Origin: Bacteroidales bacterium
GTDB lineage: Bacteria; Bacteroidota; Bacteroidia; Bacteroidales; F082
Assembly (NCBI GenBank): GCA_017508895.1
Contig: JAFWRA010000209.1
Location: 1 to 33,485 of the forward strand
Direction: 5' to 3'
Length of the DNA stretch: 33,485 nucleotides
Made by a program: the position numbers and the translations under genes
Part shown: in pieces, positions 1 through 8,461 of the stretch
Layout of the letters: every line of letters begins with the position of its first letter
How positions within the stretch are numbered: the first letter of the stretch is position 1
Notes under the pieces: generated by a model
What the model was told of the DNA's origin: nothing
Databases searched by the model: none
What the model saw: the letters and a program-made list of their open reading frames with translations, nothing else

Positions 1-8
1 AGAGACAA

Positions 9-118
<110 letters not shown>

Positions 119-129
119 CCACAACGGAA

Positions 130-167
130 AGCCCGTCAGCATGCAGCTGGCGGGCTGTTCTGTTTTT
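130..167 (+). terminator. Rho-independent terminator of the rRNA operon
   Basis: An 11 bp stem (130-140 with 146-156, one G-T wobble) closes an ATGCA loop and is followed by a T-rich tail ending in TTTTT. It lies 12 bases after the 5S gene. Confidence 0.85.
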
Positions 168-208
168 ATGCATTGGCATATTTTTTCCATCCTTTCCATA
201 TTTTTTCC

Positions 209-216
209 TATCTTTG
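209..216 (+). promoter_or_regulatory. Bacteroidota -7 promoter element for cdsA
   Basis: TATCTTTG is an exact match to the Bacteroidota consensus TAnnTTTG and ends 19 bases before the chosen cdsA start, giving a short leader. No clear -33 TTG is seen. It separates cdsA transcription from the upstream rRNA operon. Confidence 0.6.
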
Positions 217-235
217 CAATTCATTTCAAATCGCC

Positions 236-1048
236 ATGAAAGAATTGTTGATACGTTCGATTTCAGGCTTGGTGTTGGTTGCCTTGGTGTTGGGATGCAT
301 CTTTGTCTCACCTTGGGCTTATGCGGCCTTGTTGCTTTTCATCGTTGTTGTCGGTACCTATGAGATGGCTTGCCTGCAGCAGATGAACCAGCCTCTCTAC
401 CTTTTACTAGGTGAGATATGTTCTGTCGGTACTTTCACGTGTTCGGCATTGTCGGCTTTGCAGGTCATTACGCAAAAATGGCTTGTATTGGAAATTCTGT
501 TTGTGATGCTCCCGTTCCTCATAGCTTTGTTTTCTAAATCAAAGGATGTCAAACATGTGTTTGCCTATATCTATGGTTCGTTGGTTTTCCTTTCCATGCC
601 TACTTCTTTGATGCTTTATTTTTATCGTGAAGACTTGTTTGGAGCTATGGCTGGACCAGGCCTAATCGTTCTGGTGTTCTGCCTTTTGTGGGCAAACGAT
701 ATTTTCGCCTATCTTTCGGGTAAAATGTTTGGCAAACATAAGCTCTATGCTCGTATTTCCCCTGGCAAGACCATTGAAGGCAGTATCGGTGGACTGGTGT
801 TTACTATTATCGCTATGATAGTTTTCTCCCATTATGCTGATTGGCTTACGATTGCTGTTGGAATAGGTTTGGCATGTATCGCCGTAATTTTTGGTACTTT
901 AGGTGACTTGAGTGAATCAATGCTGAAAAGGCAGGCTGGCGTGAAGGATTCAGGTAAACTTATTCCCGGTCACGGCGGAATTTTGGATCGTTTTGACTCT
1001 ATTATGTTCAGCGTACCGTTTATTTTCGTTTATTTGCTGTTGCTATGA
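236..1048 (+). CDS. cdsA: Phosphatidate cytidylyltransferase (CDP-diacylglycerol synthase)
   Basis: It converts phosphatidic acid and CTP to CDP-diacylglycerol, the precursor of membrane phospholipids, in the inner membrane. The 270-residue product is a chain of hydrophobic segments. Near its C-terminus it carries the family signature GDLSESMLKRQAGVKDSG followed by PGHGGILDRFDS, including the conserved acidic residues that bind metal and substrate. The frame stays open to a TTG at 173, but that start would contain the TATCTTTG promoter element and add 21 untypical residues, so the ATG at 236 (MKELLIRSI) is preferred. The stop overlaps the psd start by four bases (ATGA), so the two phospholipid genes are probably translationally coupled. 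Confidence 0.95.
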   Translation: MKELLIRSISGLVLVALVLGCIFVSPWAYAALLLFIVVVGTYEMACLQQMNQPLYLLLGEICSVGTFTCSALSALQVITQKWLVLEILFVMLPFLIALFSKSKDVKHVFAYIYGSLVFLSMPTSLMLYFYREDLFGAMAGPGLIVLVFCLLWANDIFAYLSGKMFGKHKLYARISPGKTIEGSIGGLVFTIIAMIVFSHYADWLTIAVGIGLACIAVIFGTLGDLSESMLKRQAGVKDSGKLIPGHGGILDRFDSIMFSVPFIFVYLLLL

Positions 1049-1719
1049 AGATCAATAAAAGGTTACACGAGGAAGGAACGAAAGCCATAATGATAACTTT
1101 GGTCGTCATTGTGGCGGTTTTGTTTGTCGTCAATTGGGTTTGGCCATTGCAGTCGGTGTGGCATTATCTTCTTTATCTTTTTTTGACTGTTGTAATTGTC
1201 TTGACTGTCCGTTTTTTCCGTGTCCCAATTTGGCGTAAAACCACTATCGAGAAAGATGCAGTTTTGGCCCCTGCCGATGGCGTGATTGCAGCCAATGAGG
1301 TGGTTATGGAGGATGAGTATTTCCATGACAAACGTCGACAGGTTTCCATTTTTATGTCCATCTACGATGTGCATATTAACTTTTTTCCTTTCGATGGCGA
1401 AGTTACCTATTATAAATATCATCCTGGGAAGTTTTTACTGGCTTTCAAACCCAAGTCATCTGCTGATAACGAACACAATACCATTATTTTAAAGGATAAG
1501 AAAGGCCGTGAGATTATGGTTCGGCAAATTGCGGGTTTTGTTGCGAGGCGTATCGTTTGTGATTTGCAGCCTGGCGATGAGGCCGTTGTAGGAGAGGAAT
1601 TGGGCATGATACGTTTCGGTTCGCGTGTTGACGTTTTCCTTCCTTTAGATGCTGAGGTCAAGGTGAAAATCAATCATCGGACGGTAGGAAAGGAAACGGT
1701 GCTGGCGAAATTGAAGTAA
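1045..1719 (+). CDS. psd: Phosphatidylserine decarboxylase, short (archaeal-type) form
   Basis: It makes phosphatidylethanolamine from phosphatidylserine. The 224-residue proenzyme has two N-terminal membrane segments (about 15-33 and 38-57), the conserved APADG motif (75-79) and DVH (108-110). The autocleavage site is Gly192-Ser193 in RFGSRVDVFLP. By family knowledge that serine becomes the pyruvoyl cofactor of the small alpha chain. The length fits the short PSD class common in Bacteroidota rather than the roughly 300-residue proteobacterial class. It overlaps cdsA by four bases and ends immediately against the convergent HAD gene with no spacer. A phosphatidylserine synthase is not in the window. 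Confidence 0.95.
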   Translation: MKINKRLHEEGTKAIMITLVVIVAVLFVVNWVWPLQSVWHYLLYLFLTVVIVLTVRFFRVPIWRKTTIEKDAVLAPADGVIAANEVVMEDEYFHDKRRQVSIFMSIYDVHINFFPFDGEVTYYKYHPGKFLLAFKPKSSADNEHNTIILKDKKGREIMVRQIAGFVARRIVCDLQPGDEAVVGEELGMIRFGSRVDVFLPLDAEVKVKINHRTVGKETVLAKLK

Positions 1720-2415
1720 TCAAACGAATTTTGTTATTTCCATTAATCTTTTCACCTCAAACGTCCTTTCTCCTTCAATCGTTTCTCCTTTTGGATTGAA
1801 CAAAACTGTATCCATCCCAACGGCACGGGCACCGTCAATGTCGACCGCCATCTCGTCGCCAATCATAAGGCTTTCTTCGGCTGAGGCGTGGGCTTTTTTT
1901 AAGGCATAACGGAAAATCTCGGGATTGGGTTTTTTCACGCCAACTTCCTCAGAAACGGTCATGGTTTCAAAATATGGCTCCAAGCCCGAACCGCTGAGTT
2001 TGGTGTGTTGTACCTCTTGAAAGCCGTTGGTAATCAAGTGCAATTGGTATTTTGGTTTCAGATAATCCAATAGTTCCATCGTACCTGATACCAGCCTTAC
2101 AATTCGGGGTGACAAATAGACATAATCCTCGCTCAAACGGTCGGCCAATTCGGTGTTGTGGATGCCATAATGTTCCAAAGGCTTCTGGAAACGGGTGCGG
2201 TTGAGATCGTTTTTGGTGATTTTGTCGGCACGGTAAAGCACCCAAAGCTGTTCGTTCAAAGGATGATACACTTCGTGAAACTCATGCGCGCTTGAGATGC
2301 CAAGACTTTTCAGGTTGTATTTTTCGTAGATACGCTCAAAGGCCACCTCGGCAGCAGCATCGAAGTCCCAAAGGGTACGGTCGAGGTCGAAGAATATGTG
2401 ATTGTAGTGTTTCAT
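1720..2415 (-). CDS. yjjG: HAD-family hydrolase, YjjG-like (pyrimidine) nucleotidase
   Basis: This 231-residue haloacid-dehalogenase phosphatase opens with the nucleophile motif FFDLDRTLWDFD (Asp10 and Asp12). Later it has the SGTMELLDYL/LITNG region (motif II), a conserved lysine in VGVKKPNPEIF (motif III) and MIGDEMAVDIDGA (motif IV). The DLDRTLWDFD start is typical of the YjjG group, which dephosphorylates noncanonical pyrimidine nucleoside monophosphates; the exact substrate here is inferred. The frame continues upstream to 2439, but the ATG at 2415 overlaps the stop of the preceding methyltransferase as ATGA and puts the HAD motif at the usual distance. It is the last gene of the minus-strand unit and abuts psd. 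Confidence 0.88.
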   Translation of the reverse strand: MKHYNHIFFDLDRTLWDFDAAAEVAFERIYEKYNLKSLGISSAHEFHEVYHPLNEQLWVLYRADKITKNDLNRTRFQKPLEHYGIHNTELADRLSEDYVYLSPRIVRLVSGTMELLDYLKPKYQLHLITNGFQEVQHTKLSGSGLEPYFETMTVSEEVGVKKPNPEIFRYALKKAHASAEESLMIGDEMAVDIDGARAVGMDTVLFNPKGETIEGERTFEVKRLMEITKFV

Positions 2416-2939
2416 CGTTGAAGCATTTGGCGTTGCCATTCAAACAGGGCTACAGCTGCAGCATGACTCACATTGAGCGAGCGAGTTGGGCCAGGAACGG
2501 GGATATAGACCACCATGTCGCATTGACCTAATAGATCTTCACTCAAGCCTTGGCTTTCGCTACCCACAATAAAGGCCACATCTTGTGGAAGTTGAGTCTC
2601 ATAGATGCAGGTAGCGTTGTCGGCAGTCTCAATGGCGACGATTTTTTTGCCAGCAGGGATGATTTTCCGAAGGTCAGTCTCTTCGCTGAAATACCAACGG
2701 ATGTTGTCGCGGCTGGAAGCAGCTGCACGGCGCACTTTACCTAACCTGTGATCCTCTTCTTTGCCTAAGAAGCAAACCTCGTTAGCCCCAATGTTGTCGG
2801 CCAGTCTAATCAAGGCACCCAAGTTGTCGGGTGTCATCAGATGGTCGGCGATGAGTAGGGGATGGGGCACATGTTGGTAGAGATTCTCAGGGGAGAGTTG
2901 CTCAAACAGATAGTTGGATTTCAGATAGGTCATGGTCAA
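2412..2939 (-). CDS. TrmH-family (SpoU) RNA 2'-O-methyltransferase
   Basis: This 175-residue SPOUT-fold enzyme should transfer a methyl group from S-adenosylmethionine to a ribose 2'-hydroxyl in tRNA or rRNA. The three family motifs are visible: NLGALIRLADNIGA (motif 1, with the Asn-Arg pair), FIVGSESQGLS (motif 2) and YIPVPGPTRSLNVSHAAAVALFEW (motif 3, the knot that binds the cofactor). It lacks the extra N-terminal RNA-binding domain of RlmB, so it is a compact TrmH/TrmL-like form and the target nucleotide cannot be assigned. A second possible start lies at 2933. It begins five bases after the C25 peptidase stop and overlaps the HAD gene by four bases. Confidence 0.9.
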   Translation of the reverse strand: MTMTYLKSNYLFEQLSPENLYQHVPHPLLIADHLMTPDNLGALIRLADNIGANEVCFLGKEEDHRLGKVRRAAASSRDNIRWYFSEETDLRKIIPAGKKIVAIETADNATCIYETQLPQDVAFIVGSESQGLSEDLLGQCDMVVYIPVPGPTRSLNVSHAAAVALFEWQRQMLQR

Positions 2940-2944
2940 AAGGG

Positions 2945-5900
2945 TTATTGCACGATGATTTTTTTGATGAACATCTTGTCATCGGTTTTGATATGTAGAA
3001 TATATACACCTTTGGGCAACACGCCACATTCGATTTGTGTATTCCCAGTGCTATGACCTACCATAACATTCTGACCAACATCGTTATAGAGAATATATTG
3101 GAACGGATGTTCAAAGCTAACGTTTAGCCAATTACGTGTCGGATTTGGGAAAATTCTCAGCTCGTTCTCGATGCTGTCAATACCAAGAATGGTAATCTCC
3201 ACAGTCGCAAATGCTGGGATGGATTGCTGACCTTGGTTGTTGAAAGCCGTGACGCTATAGGTGTGAGTACCGAGATCGAGGAATTCCGTTAAGGTCGTTT
3301 CGTGCTGTGTAGCAATAGGTATCCCATTGCGCCTGATATGGTAATTGTCGTTCAAGTTGTTTGCTTGCCAATTGATAGTAACTTCATTTTCAAAGATTTG
3401 AGTCTCTAATTCTACGCTTGGCAAGAACAAGAAAGTGTTAGCCGATGGGAACTGAATATCATCTATCCAGCAGCAGTCTTCACCATACGAGCCACTGCCG
3501 TTTTTCGAATAAATCCATTTAAACTTGTGTGTCCCAGGGTCTACAGGGAAGGTCTCGCGGCTCCAACCAATCTCTCCCGACCATTCGCCCATGACGGTGT
3601 TATCGATGTAAAAGGTGAGTTTGTCCTTGTTGGCTTCAGTGCAAACTTTCTTGTAGAAACTGATTTCACTTGATTCCTCAACATCGAAACTGACTTGTAA
3701 AGTAGTGAGATTGGCATCGCTAATGGCTCCTGAACGGGCACAATAGATTCCCGTATTGGCAGTGCTGTTGTCGATAAACCAATAGGAACCTCCAAGCATT
3801 TGCCAGGCAAAAGCGCTGAAGTCTCCGGTTTCGAAGGTTTCTTTGAATGGGCCGATATTTAGGAATTCCGTGCTGCTGAGCGTGTATGGGGTAGCGTCCA
3901 TGTGGTAAAACACTTCAAAATTCGTACCTGTTGGGGTGTTCGCCGAAGTGCTGAATGAGATGGCCGCGGTAGCAGTGCTTCCAGCAGGTATTATCCCGAG
4001 GTTATATTGAATTGGATTGAAAATCAAATTGTCGGAGCTGCTAAACAACTGTACCGTGGCTTCTCGCGCGTCTGACGAACCTATATTCCTAAATCCTATG
4101 AGCAAAGTTCCGTTTTCGCCCGGATTGACTGTGTTTGCCGGCCTAAACTCCGACAAAACGAAAGCGGGTGCATGAAGCGTTATGCGGAAATGGCTGGTCC
4201 AAGTATTGCCGCCTTCAGTGCAAGTAAGTGTGAATTCAGCTTGATACCCATCTGTAATCATATCGTTTACAGATATTTCAAATCCGTTGGCTATGGTATA
4301 TTCTTCCATAGCAGCAAGGCTGCCGATGGTGTACGATCCGTTTGTGATTTCCACAAAAGGAGAGTCGACGCTAAGGGTGACTTGTACATTTGAGGCAGTT
4401 TCGTTTCCAATATTCTTGATGTTCAAATCCATGTTAAGTGTTTCGCCATAATCTGCCTGACCGTTTTCGTCATTGATGGAGAAACCATTATAGGTGAGGT
4501 AGGCGCCATTTGCTGGGATGATGGCGATGTCGCGAACTTCTGTGACCTTATTGAAACTTGTTATTATGAGTTGTGCCGTTCCGGTATGTGTGAGGTTAGG
4601 GAAAGTGAGCGTGCCCTCTCCGTCGAGGATAGGGGCGTTGGCGATGACTTCTCCGTCAACCGAAAGCGTGGCAAAAGCATAGTTGGCATCTGCCATAACA
4701 TGTAGTTCTGTCTGTCCAAGGAAGATGGCTTCAGGCTGGCACATGACATTCATTTCGGTCGGGTTGTCGGTGCGTAGAAGCAAACTTGGGTCTCCAAAAA
4801 GAATCCAAGTGTTGTGGGTCTTGCCTTGATCAGAAGGATGAAGGTCGAGGATCTTCATGTTGCCGTTGAGAGAAGCCCCGCCAAGGGTGTGGTGGAATTG
4901 GTCTGCGTTGCGCCATTCGCAAAGGATGTCGACCATCTCGTCCTGTCCCGTCATGGGCGGCTGCCAGGGCTGGGAAGTCCATGAAAACATGCCGCCGATG
5001 GCTCCAGTGGGTGCGCCGGAAGTGTTGTTGGTGGCTCGCATCCATGCCTCGGCGAAGCAGTTTTCGTCGAATTTCCCATTGAGGCAGGCCGTAGACCAAA
5101 TGACAGGCCATTTGTAATCGTTGACCAAGGTGTTCACGTGGCTGTTGTTGAAAGAGCCTACGTACCAACTTATTGTGGAACCATGGTTGCAGTAGTTGCA
5201 GATGCTGACACCGTTATTGAAGTTCTCACTTAACATGGCGGAATTGGTGCCCGCGCCCACACCTTGATAATGCTGCGAAACTTCTGCATAGGTATAATGT
5301 AGCAAAGTGTCGCGGATATATTCAATATGTTGATAGTCAGATTCTCCTCCGTTATGACCGCTGCCAGCCCCTTCGGTGGCGCCTATGCCCATGCCTTTGT
5401 TGAGCCAATTCGCATCGGAGGGAATGTCGCGTTCATAATATATCACTTTGGCGACTTGGTTCTCCACGTCAGCAACACTTTCAGCTGAGAATCTTCCAAC
5501 CAGGACTTCAGGGTAATAGTCGTTGCCTTCGAGTTGGCCAAACCAAATGTCCGACGCTCCTCCATTCATTGACTTTGGCGTAAGGTCATCATAGTCGCCT
5601 ACAAGGAGTACATAACATAGATTTTTCTCTGGATTGTTGTAATGGCTGAGAATGAACGATTTGATTTGGTTGGTGTTGTTGCCTCCGATGTCTGAAAGAC
5701 TGACGATAGTGGTAGGCTGACCCGATTTGTTTTTCCAGTCCACAAAGGGCTGCATGGCATCGAGATAGGCAGGCGGGCAGATGACTAACATTTCGCCTTC
5801 GTCAGGGATGAAGTTGTATTTTGTCGCCCGTTCTTGGTAGTTGATAAAACGATGATGATACATCTCAAGCGTTTCGGGCGACATTCTAATCTTGTTTGAT

Positions 5901-6523
5901 TTGTGGCTTGGTTTTGGGTTGTCTCCACCTTTGTCGCTCATCTTTTTCATTGTCAAAGTCAGCTGGGTGTAGACACGAAGGGTTTTCGTCACGGGATTGT
6001 ATGCAAAAGGATAGACCAAAATGTTTTGTCCGCGGAAATCGCGGAGGATATAAGGCTTGTCTAGTTGTGCCTGAAAACCTGGAAAGAATTGTTTTTTTGA
6101 ATAGGTCTCTCCATATCGGTAAGGCACGGTCTCAGGATCAATCTCTCGGCTGAGATTGCCTTTGGATGGTGCGATTTCGATGTCTTCAAAATCCTGATAT
6201 TGGGCCTTGTCGACTTCCACCTTCATCTTGGCCAGGTCGTCGATGAGCATGGGGATGGCAAACAGCGGTAGGTCGGGCGAGCCTTCTTCAAGCAGAGAGG
6301 CCATCTTGGGCACTGTGATGGTGTACTGAAGTCCAAAAGGCGTATTGACCTCGTCTTTATAAAAACCTTCTAATGTGAAGCTGACCGAAATCTCTTCTTG
6401 GGAATTGGAGAGCAGTTTGACGTTAGGCGATGTTGGGTTTTTGCTTCCACAATTCACCCATTCCTGCGAAAACAGGTGGCAGGAAAACAAACAGATAATG
6501 AGGAATAACAGTCCTTTTTTCAT
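2945..6523 (-). CDS. Secreted gingipain-like cysteine peptidase (family C25) with type IX secretion signal
   Basis: The 1192-residue protein begins with a Sec signal peptide (MKKGLLFLIICLFSCHLFSQ), followed by a gingipain-type propeptide to about residue 240 and a C25 catalytic domain at about 244-590. The catalytic pair is His447 (in YCNHGST) and Cys480 (in STACLNG). They are 33 residues apart, as in RgpB, and are followed by the family motif CFAEAWMRA. Several beta-rich modules follow, including a jelly-roll segment (FKETFETGDFSAFAW onward) and a fibronectin-III-like one. The last 75 residues are a type A T9SS sorting domain (IFPNPTRNWLNV to KKIIVQ). It therefore probably leaves the cell by type IX secretion and is anchored or released there. 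The frame is open to 6634, but the ATG at 6523 starts the signal peptide and follows a promoter element. Confidence 0.93.
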   Translation of the reverse strand: MKKGLLFLIICLFSCHLFSQEWVNCGSKNPTSPNVKLLSNSQEEISVSFTLEGFYKDEVNTPFGLQYTITVPKMASLLEEGSPDLPLFAIPMLIDDLAKMKVEVDKAQYQDFEDIEIAPSKGNLSREIDPETVPYRYGETYSKKQFFPGFQAQLDKPYILRDFRGQNILVYPFAYNPVTKTLRVYTQLTLTMKKMSDKGGDNPKPSHKSNKIRMSPETLEMYHHRFINYQERATKYNFIPDEGEMLVICPPAYLDAMQPFVDWKNKSGQPTTIVSLSDIGGNNTNQIKSFILSHYNNPEKNLCYVLLVGDYDDLTPKSMNGGASDIWFGQLEGNDYYPEVLVGRFSAESVADVENQVAKVIYYERDIPSDANWLNKGMGIGATEGAGSGHNGGESDYQHIEYIRDTLLHYTYAEVSQHYQGVGAGTNSAMLSENFNNGVSICNYCNHGSTISWYVGSFNNSHVNTLVNDYKWPVIWSTACLNGKFDENCFAEAWMRATNNTSGAPTGAIGGMFSWTSQPWQPPMTGQDEMVDILCEWRNADQFHHTLGGASLNGNMKILDLHPSDQGKTHNTWILFGDPSLLLRTDNPTEMNVMCQPEAIFLGQTELHVMADANYAFATLSVDGEVIANAPILDGEGTLTFPNLTHTGTAQLIITSFNKVTEVRDIAIIPANGAYLTYNGFSINDENGQADYGETLNMDLNIKNIGNETASNVQVTLSVDSPFVEITNGSYTIGSLAAMEEYTIANGFEISVNDMITDGYQAEFTLTCTEGGNTWTSHFRITLHAPAFVLSEFRPANTVNPGENGTLLIGFRNIGSSDAREATVQLFSSSDNLIFNPIQYNLGIIPAGSTATAAISFSTSANTPTGTNFEVFYHMDATPYTLSSTEFLNIGPFKETFETGDFSAFAWQMLGGSYWFIDNSTANTGIYCARSGAISDANLTTLQVSFDVEESSEISFYKKVCTEANKDKLTFYIDNTVMGEWSGEIGWSRETFPVDPGTHKFKWIYSKNGSGSYGEDCCWIDDIQFPSANTFLFLPSVELETQIFENEVTINWQANNLNDNYHIRRNGIPIATQHETTLTEFLDLGTHTYSVTAFNNQGQQSIPAFATVEITILGIDSIENELRIFPNPTRNWLNVSFEHPFQYILYNDVGQNVMVGHSTGNTQIECGVLPKGVYILHIKTDDKMFIKKIIVQ

Positions 6524-6542
6524 TTCTTGTGTGTATTTTGCG

Positions 6543-6550
6543 CAAAAATA
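6543..6550 (-). promoter_or_regulatory. -7 promoter element for the C25 peptidase unit
   Basis: On the minus strand this reads TATTTTTG, an exact TAnnTTTG match, ending 19 bases before the peptidase ATG. The position supports the start at 6523 and rules out the longer frame beginning at 6634. Confidence 0.6.
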
Positions 6551-6611
6551 CGCAAATTCTTTGAAATGAGATAATACGGGCTGTATTATTGGTAGTGTGT
6601 AGTTATATTTG

Positions 6612-6650
6612 CGAAAAACAAACGGACTCCCCAAATAGGAAGCCCGTTTG
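6612..6650 (-). terminator. Terminator of the dcw operon, downstream of ftsZ
   Basis: On the minus strand CAAACGG(G) pairs with CCGTTTG across a partly paired inner part (CTTCC with GGAG), followed at once by TTTTTCGC. It lies about 40 bases after the ftsZ stop and upstream of the peptidase promoter. Confidence 0.65.
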
Positions 6651-6689
6651 CCTCGTCGGATTTCAAATAGTCTGTGACGATAGTTTTGT

Positions 6690-8441
6690 TTAGTCTACGT
6701 TCTTGTGAAGGTAGGAGTTCTCTCCGCTGATGCCGTTTTTGGAGGCCGAGTATTCCGACAGCCCCTCGTCATTATGGGTAATGTCGACATTGCGGCGCAA
6801 ATAGGCCGGCTGGTTCTCCAGCTCCTCCAAACCACGGGTTGTCCTGAAGTTCATGCTTAGGGCACGCAAACGCTGTTTCTTCAGCAACTCCTTAGGGTCG
6901 GTTTCCTTGGCTTTCTTGGCCTCAAGGACTGCAATTTCGTGTTCGGCCTTGGCTTGCACTTCTTCCTTTGTCATGATGCGGGAGGTGATTTCAAAGCCTT
7001 CGTCGTCGTTGCCGTTGGTCCTGAAAGGATTGTCGAACACTTTGACAACGGGGCGTTCTTCTTCGTGATGGACGGTTTGTGGCGCGTCGTAAACGGGTGC
7101 CTCGGGTTTAGGCTCGGCGATAGGCTCATAGGAAGGCTCGTCGTCAACGGGATGTATCTCTTTAGGCTCTTCTACTTGCTTGGGAACTTCAGACTCAACG
7201 GCCTTGGGCTTTTCCACAGAGAACAACGGGTGCACAGTTTTTTCCTCGGGCTTGGTTTCGGGTAGCGTTTCCTTTGGATAGGCTTTTTCGACTTCGGTGG
7301 CTGCAACCGACCCCACTGCAAGATGGGCGGGTTGGGCGGGCGTTTCTTTTTCGTCCACCTTGATTTGGCCGTTCAAGTCGTACACCTTTTTCGGTTGGGT
7401 AGTGCTGACTGGAGCTTGTTTTTCTGCAAGCACGGAGCTGTATGATTTGGCATCATGGTTGAATCCAGTGGCGATCAAAGTCACGCTAAGGGCCTCGCCG
7501 AGGCTTTCATCGGTGCCATTGCCCCAGATGACGTCTGAGTTGTTGCCGCAGGCGTTCTGTGCGATTTCTAAGATCTCATCAACTTCATCGAGCGAGACTT
7601 CGTTGGTGCCCGAAGTGATGTATAGGAGAATGTTCTTTGCGCCTTCGATGTTGGAGTCGTTGAGCAGGGGAGAGTGTATGGCATCCTTGATGGCTTTCTC
7701 GGCTCTGTTTTCGCCTTCAGCGACACCTGAACCCATGATGGCCTTGCCGCTGTCTTTCATGACGGTCTTCACATCCTCGAAGTCGACGTTGACGTAGCCG
7801 GGCACGGTGATGATTTCAGCGATGCCTCGGGCTGCTGTGGCCAACACGTCGTCGGCCTTCTTGAAAGCTTCAGATAGCTTCATGTTGCCATATTGGTCAC
7901 GTAGCTTGTCGGTACTGATGAGGATAAGCGTATCAACGCATTTTTTTAGTTCGTCTATGCCTGACAAGGCTTGCAGTTTGCGGCGACGGCCTTCACGTTC
8001 CATGGGCATGGTGACGATGCCGACGGTGAGGATGCCTTTGTCCTTGGCCAACTTGGCCACCACGGGAGCAGCACCTGTTCCGGTGCCACCGCCCATGCCT
8101 GCTGTGACGAACAGCATCTTGGTTTCGTCGTCGAGTAAGGCTTCGATTTCATCTTTGCTCATCTCGGCGGCTTCACGACCGATGTTGGGGTCGTTGCCAG
8201 CGCCCAATTCCCGTTTGCCAAGGTGGACAGTGGTTTTCACATTGCTTTTAAGCAAGGCCTGATGGTCGGTATTGCAAAGTACGAAGTCGACTCCTTGTAT
8301 GCCTTCCTCCATCATGTGGTTGACGGCATTGCCGCCGCCACCACCCACACCGACGACTTTGATGTAGTTGGGCTTTTCCACTCCGACGGGCTTGAACATT
8401 TCGTCGTGGGTGTTATGGTTTGTTGTGTAATCTTCTGCCAT
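6690..8441 (-). CDS. ftsZ: Cell division GTPase FtsZ
   Basis: FtsZ polymerises with GTP into the division ring at midcell. The 583-residue protein has the nucleotide-binding VGVGGGGGNAVNHM region, the tubulin signature GGGTGTGAA (117-125), and the catalytic T7 loop NVDFEDV (218-224). The globular core ends near residue 340. It is followed by a linker of over 150 residues, rich in Pro, Glu and Lys, which makes the protein much longer than the roughly 380-residue E. coli form. The tail has PAYLRRN and ends ENSYLHKNVD, a Bacteroidota-style terminus probably used to bind FtsA. It is last in the operon, 20 bases after ftsA, with a terminator behind it. Confidence 0.97.
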   Translation of the reverse strand: MAEDYTTNHNTHDEMFKPVGVEKPNYIKVVGVGGGGGNAVNHMMEEGIQGVDFVLCNTDHQALLKSNVKTTVHLGKRELGAGNDPNIGREAAEMSKDEIEALLDDETKMLFVTAGMGGGTGTGAAPVVAKLAKDKGILTVGIVTMPMEREGRRRKLQALSGIDELKKCVDTLILISTDKLRDQYGNMKLSEAFKKADDVLATAARGIAEIITVPGYVNVDFEDVKTVMKDSGKAIMGSGVAEGENRAEKAIKDAIHSPLLNDSNIEGAKNILLYITSGTNEVSLDEVDEILEIAQNACGNNSDVIWGNGTDESLGEALSVTLIATGFNHDAKSYSSVLAEKQAPVSTTQPKKVYDLNGQIKVDEKETPAQPAHLAVGSVAATEVEKAYPKETLPETKPEEKTVHPLFSVEKPKAVESEVPKQVEEPKEIHPVDDEPSYEPIAEPKPEAPVYDAPQTVHHEEERPVVKVFDNPFRTNGNDDEGFEITSRIMTKEEVQAKAEHEIAVLEAKKAKETDPKELLKKQRLRALSMNFRTTRGLEELENQPAYLRRNVDITHNDEGLSEYSASKNGISGENSYLHKNVD

Positions 8442-8461
8442 GTTTTTGCGGTTTTGATGGG

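Noticed and set aside
173..235. N-terminal extension of CdsA from a TTG start
   Set aside because: The extension covers the exact -7 promoter element at 209-216 and adds residues not typical of the family.
6524..6634. N-terminal extension of the C25 peptidase
   Set aside because: It would bury the signal peptide and spans the TATTTTTG promoter element. The ATG at 6523 fits both.
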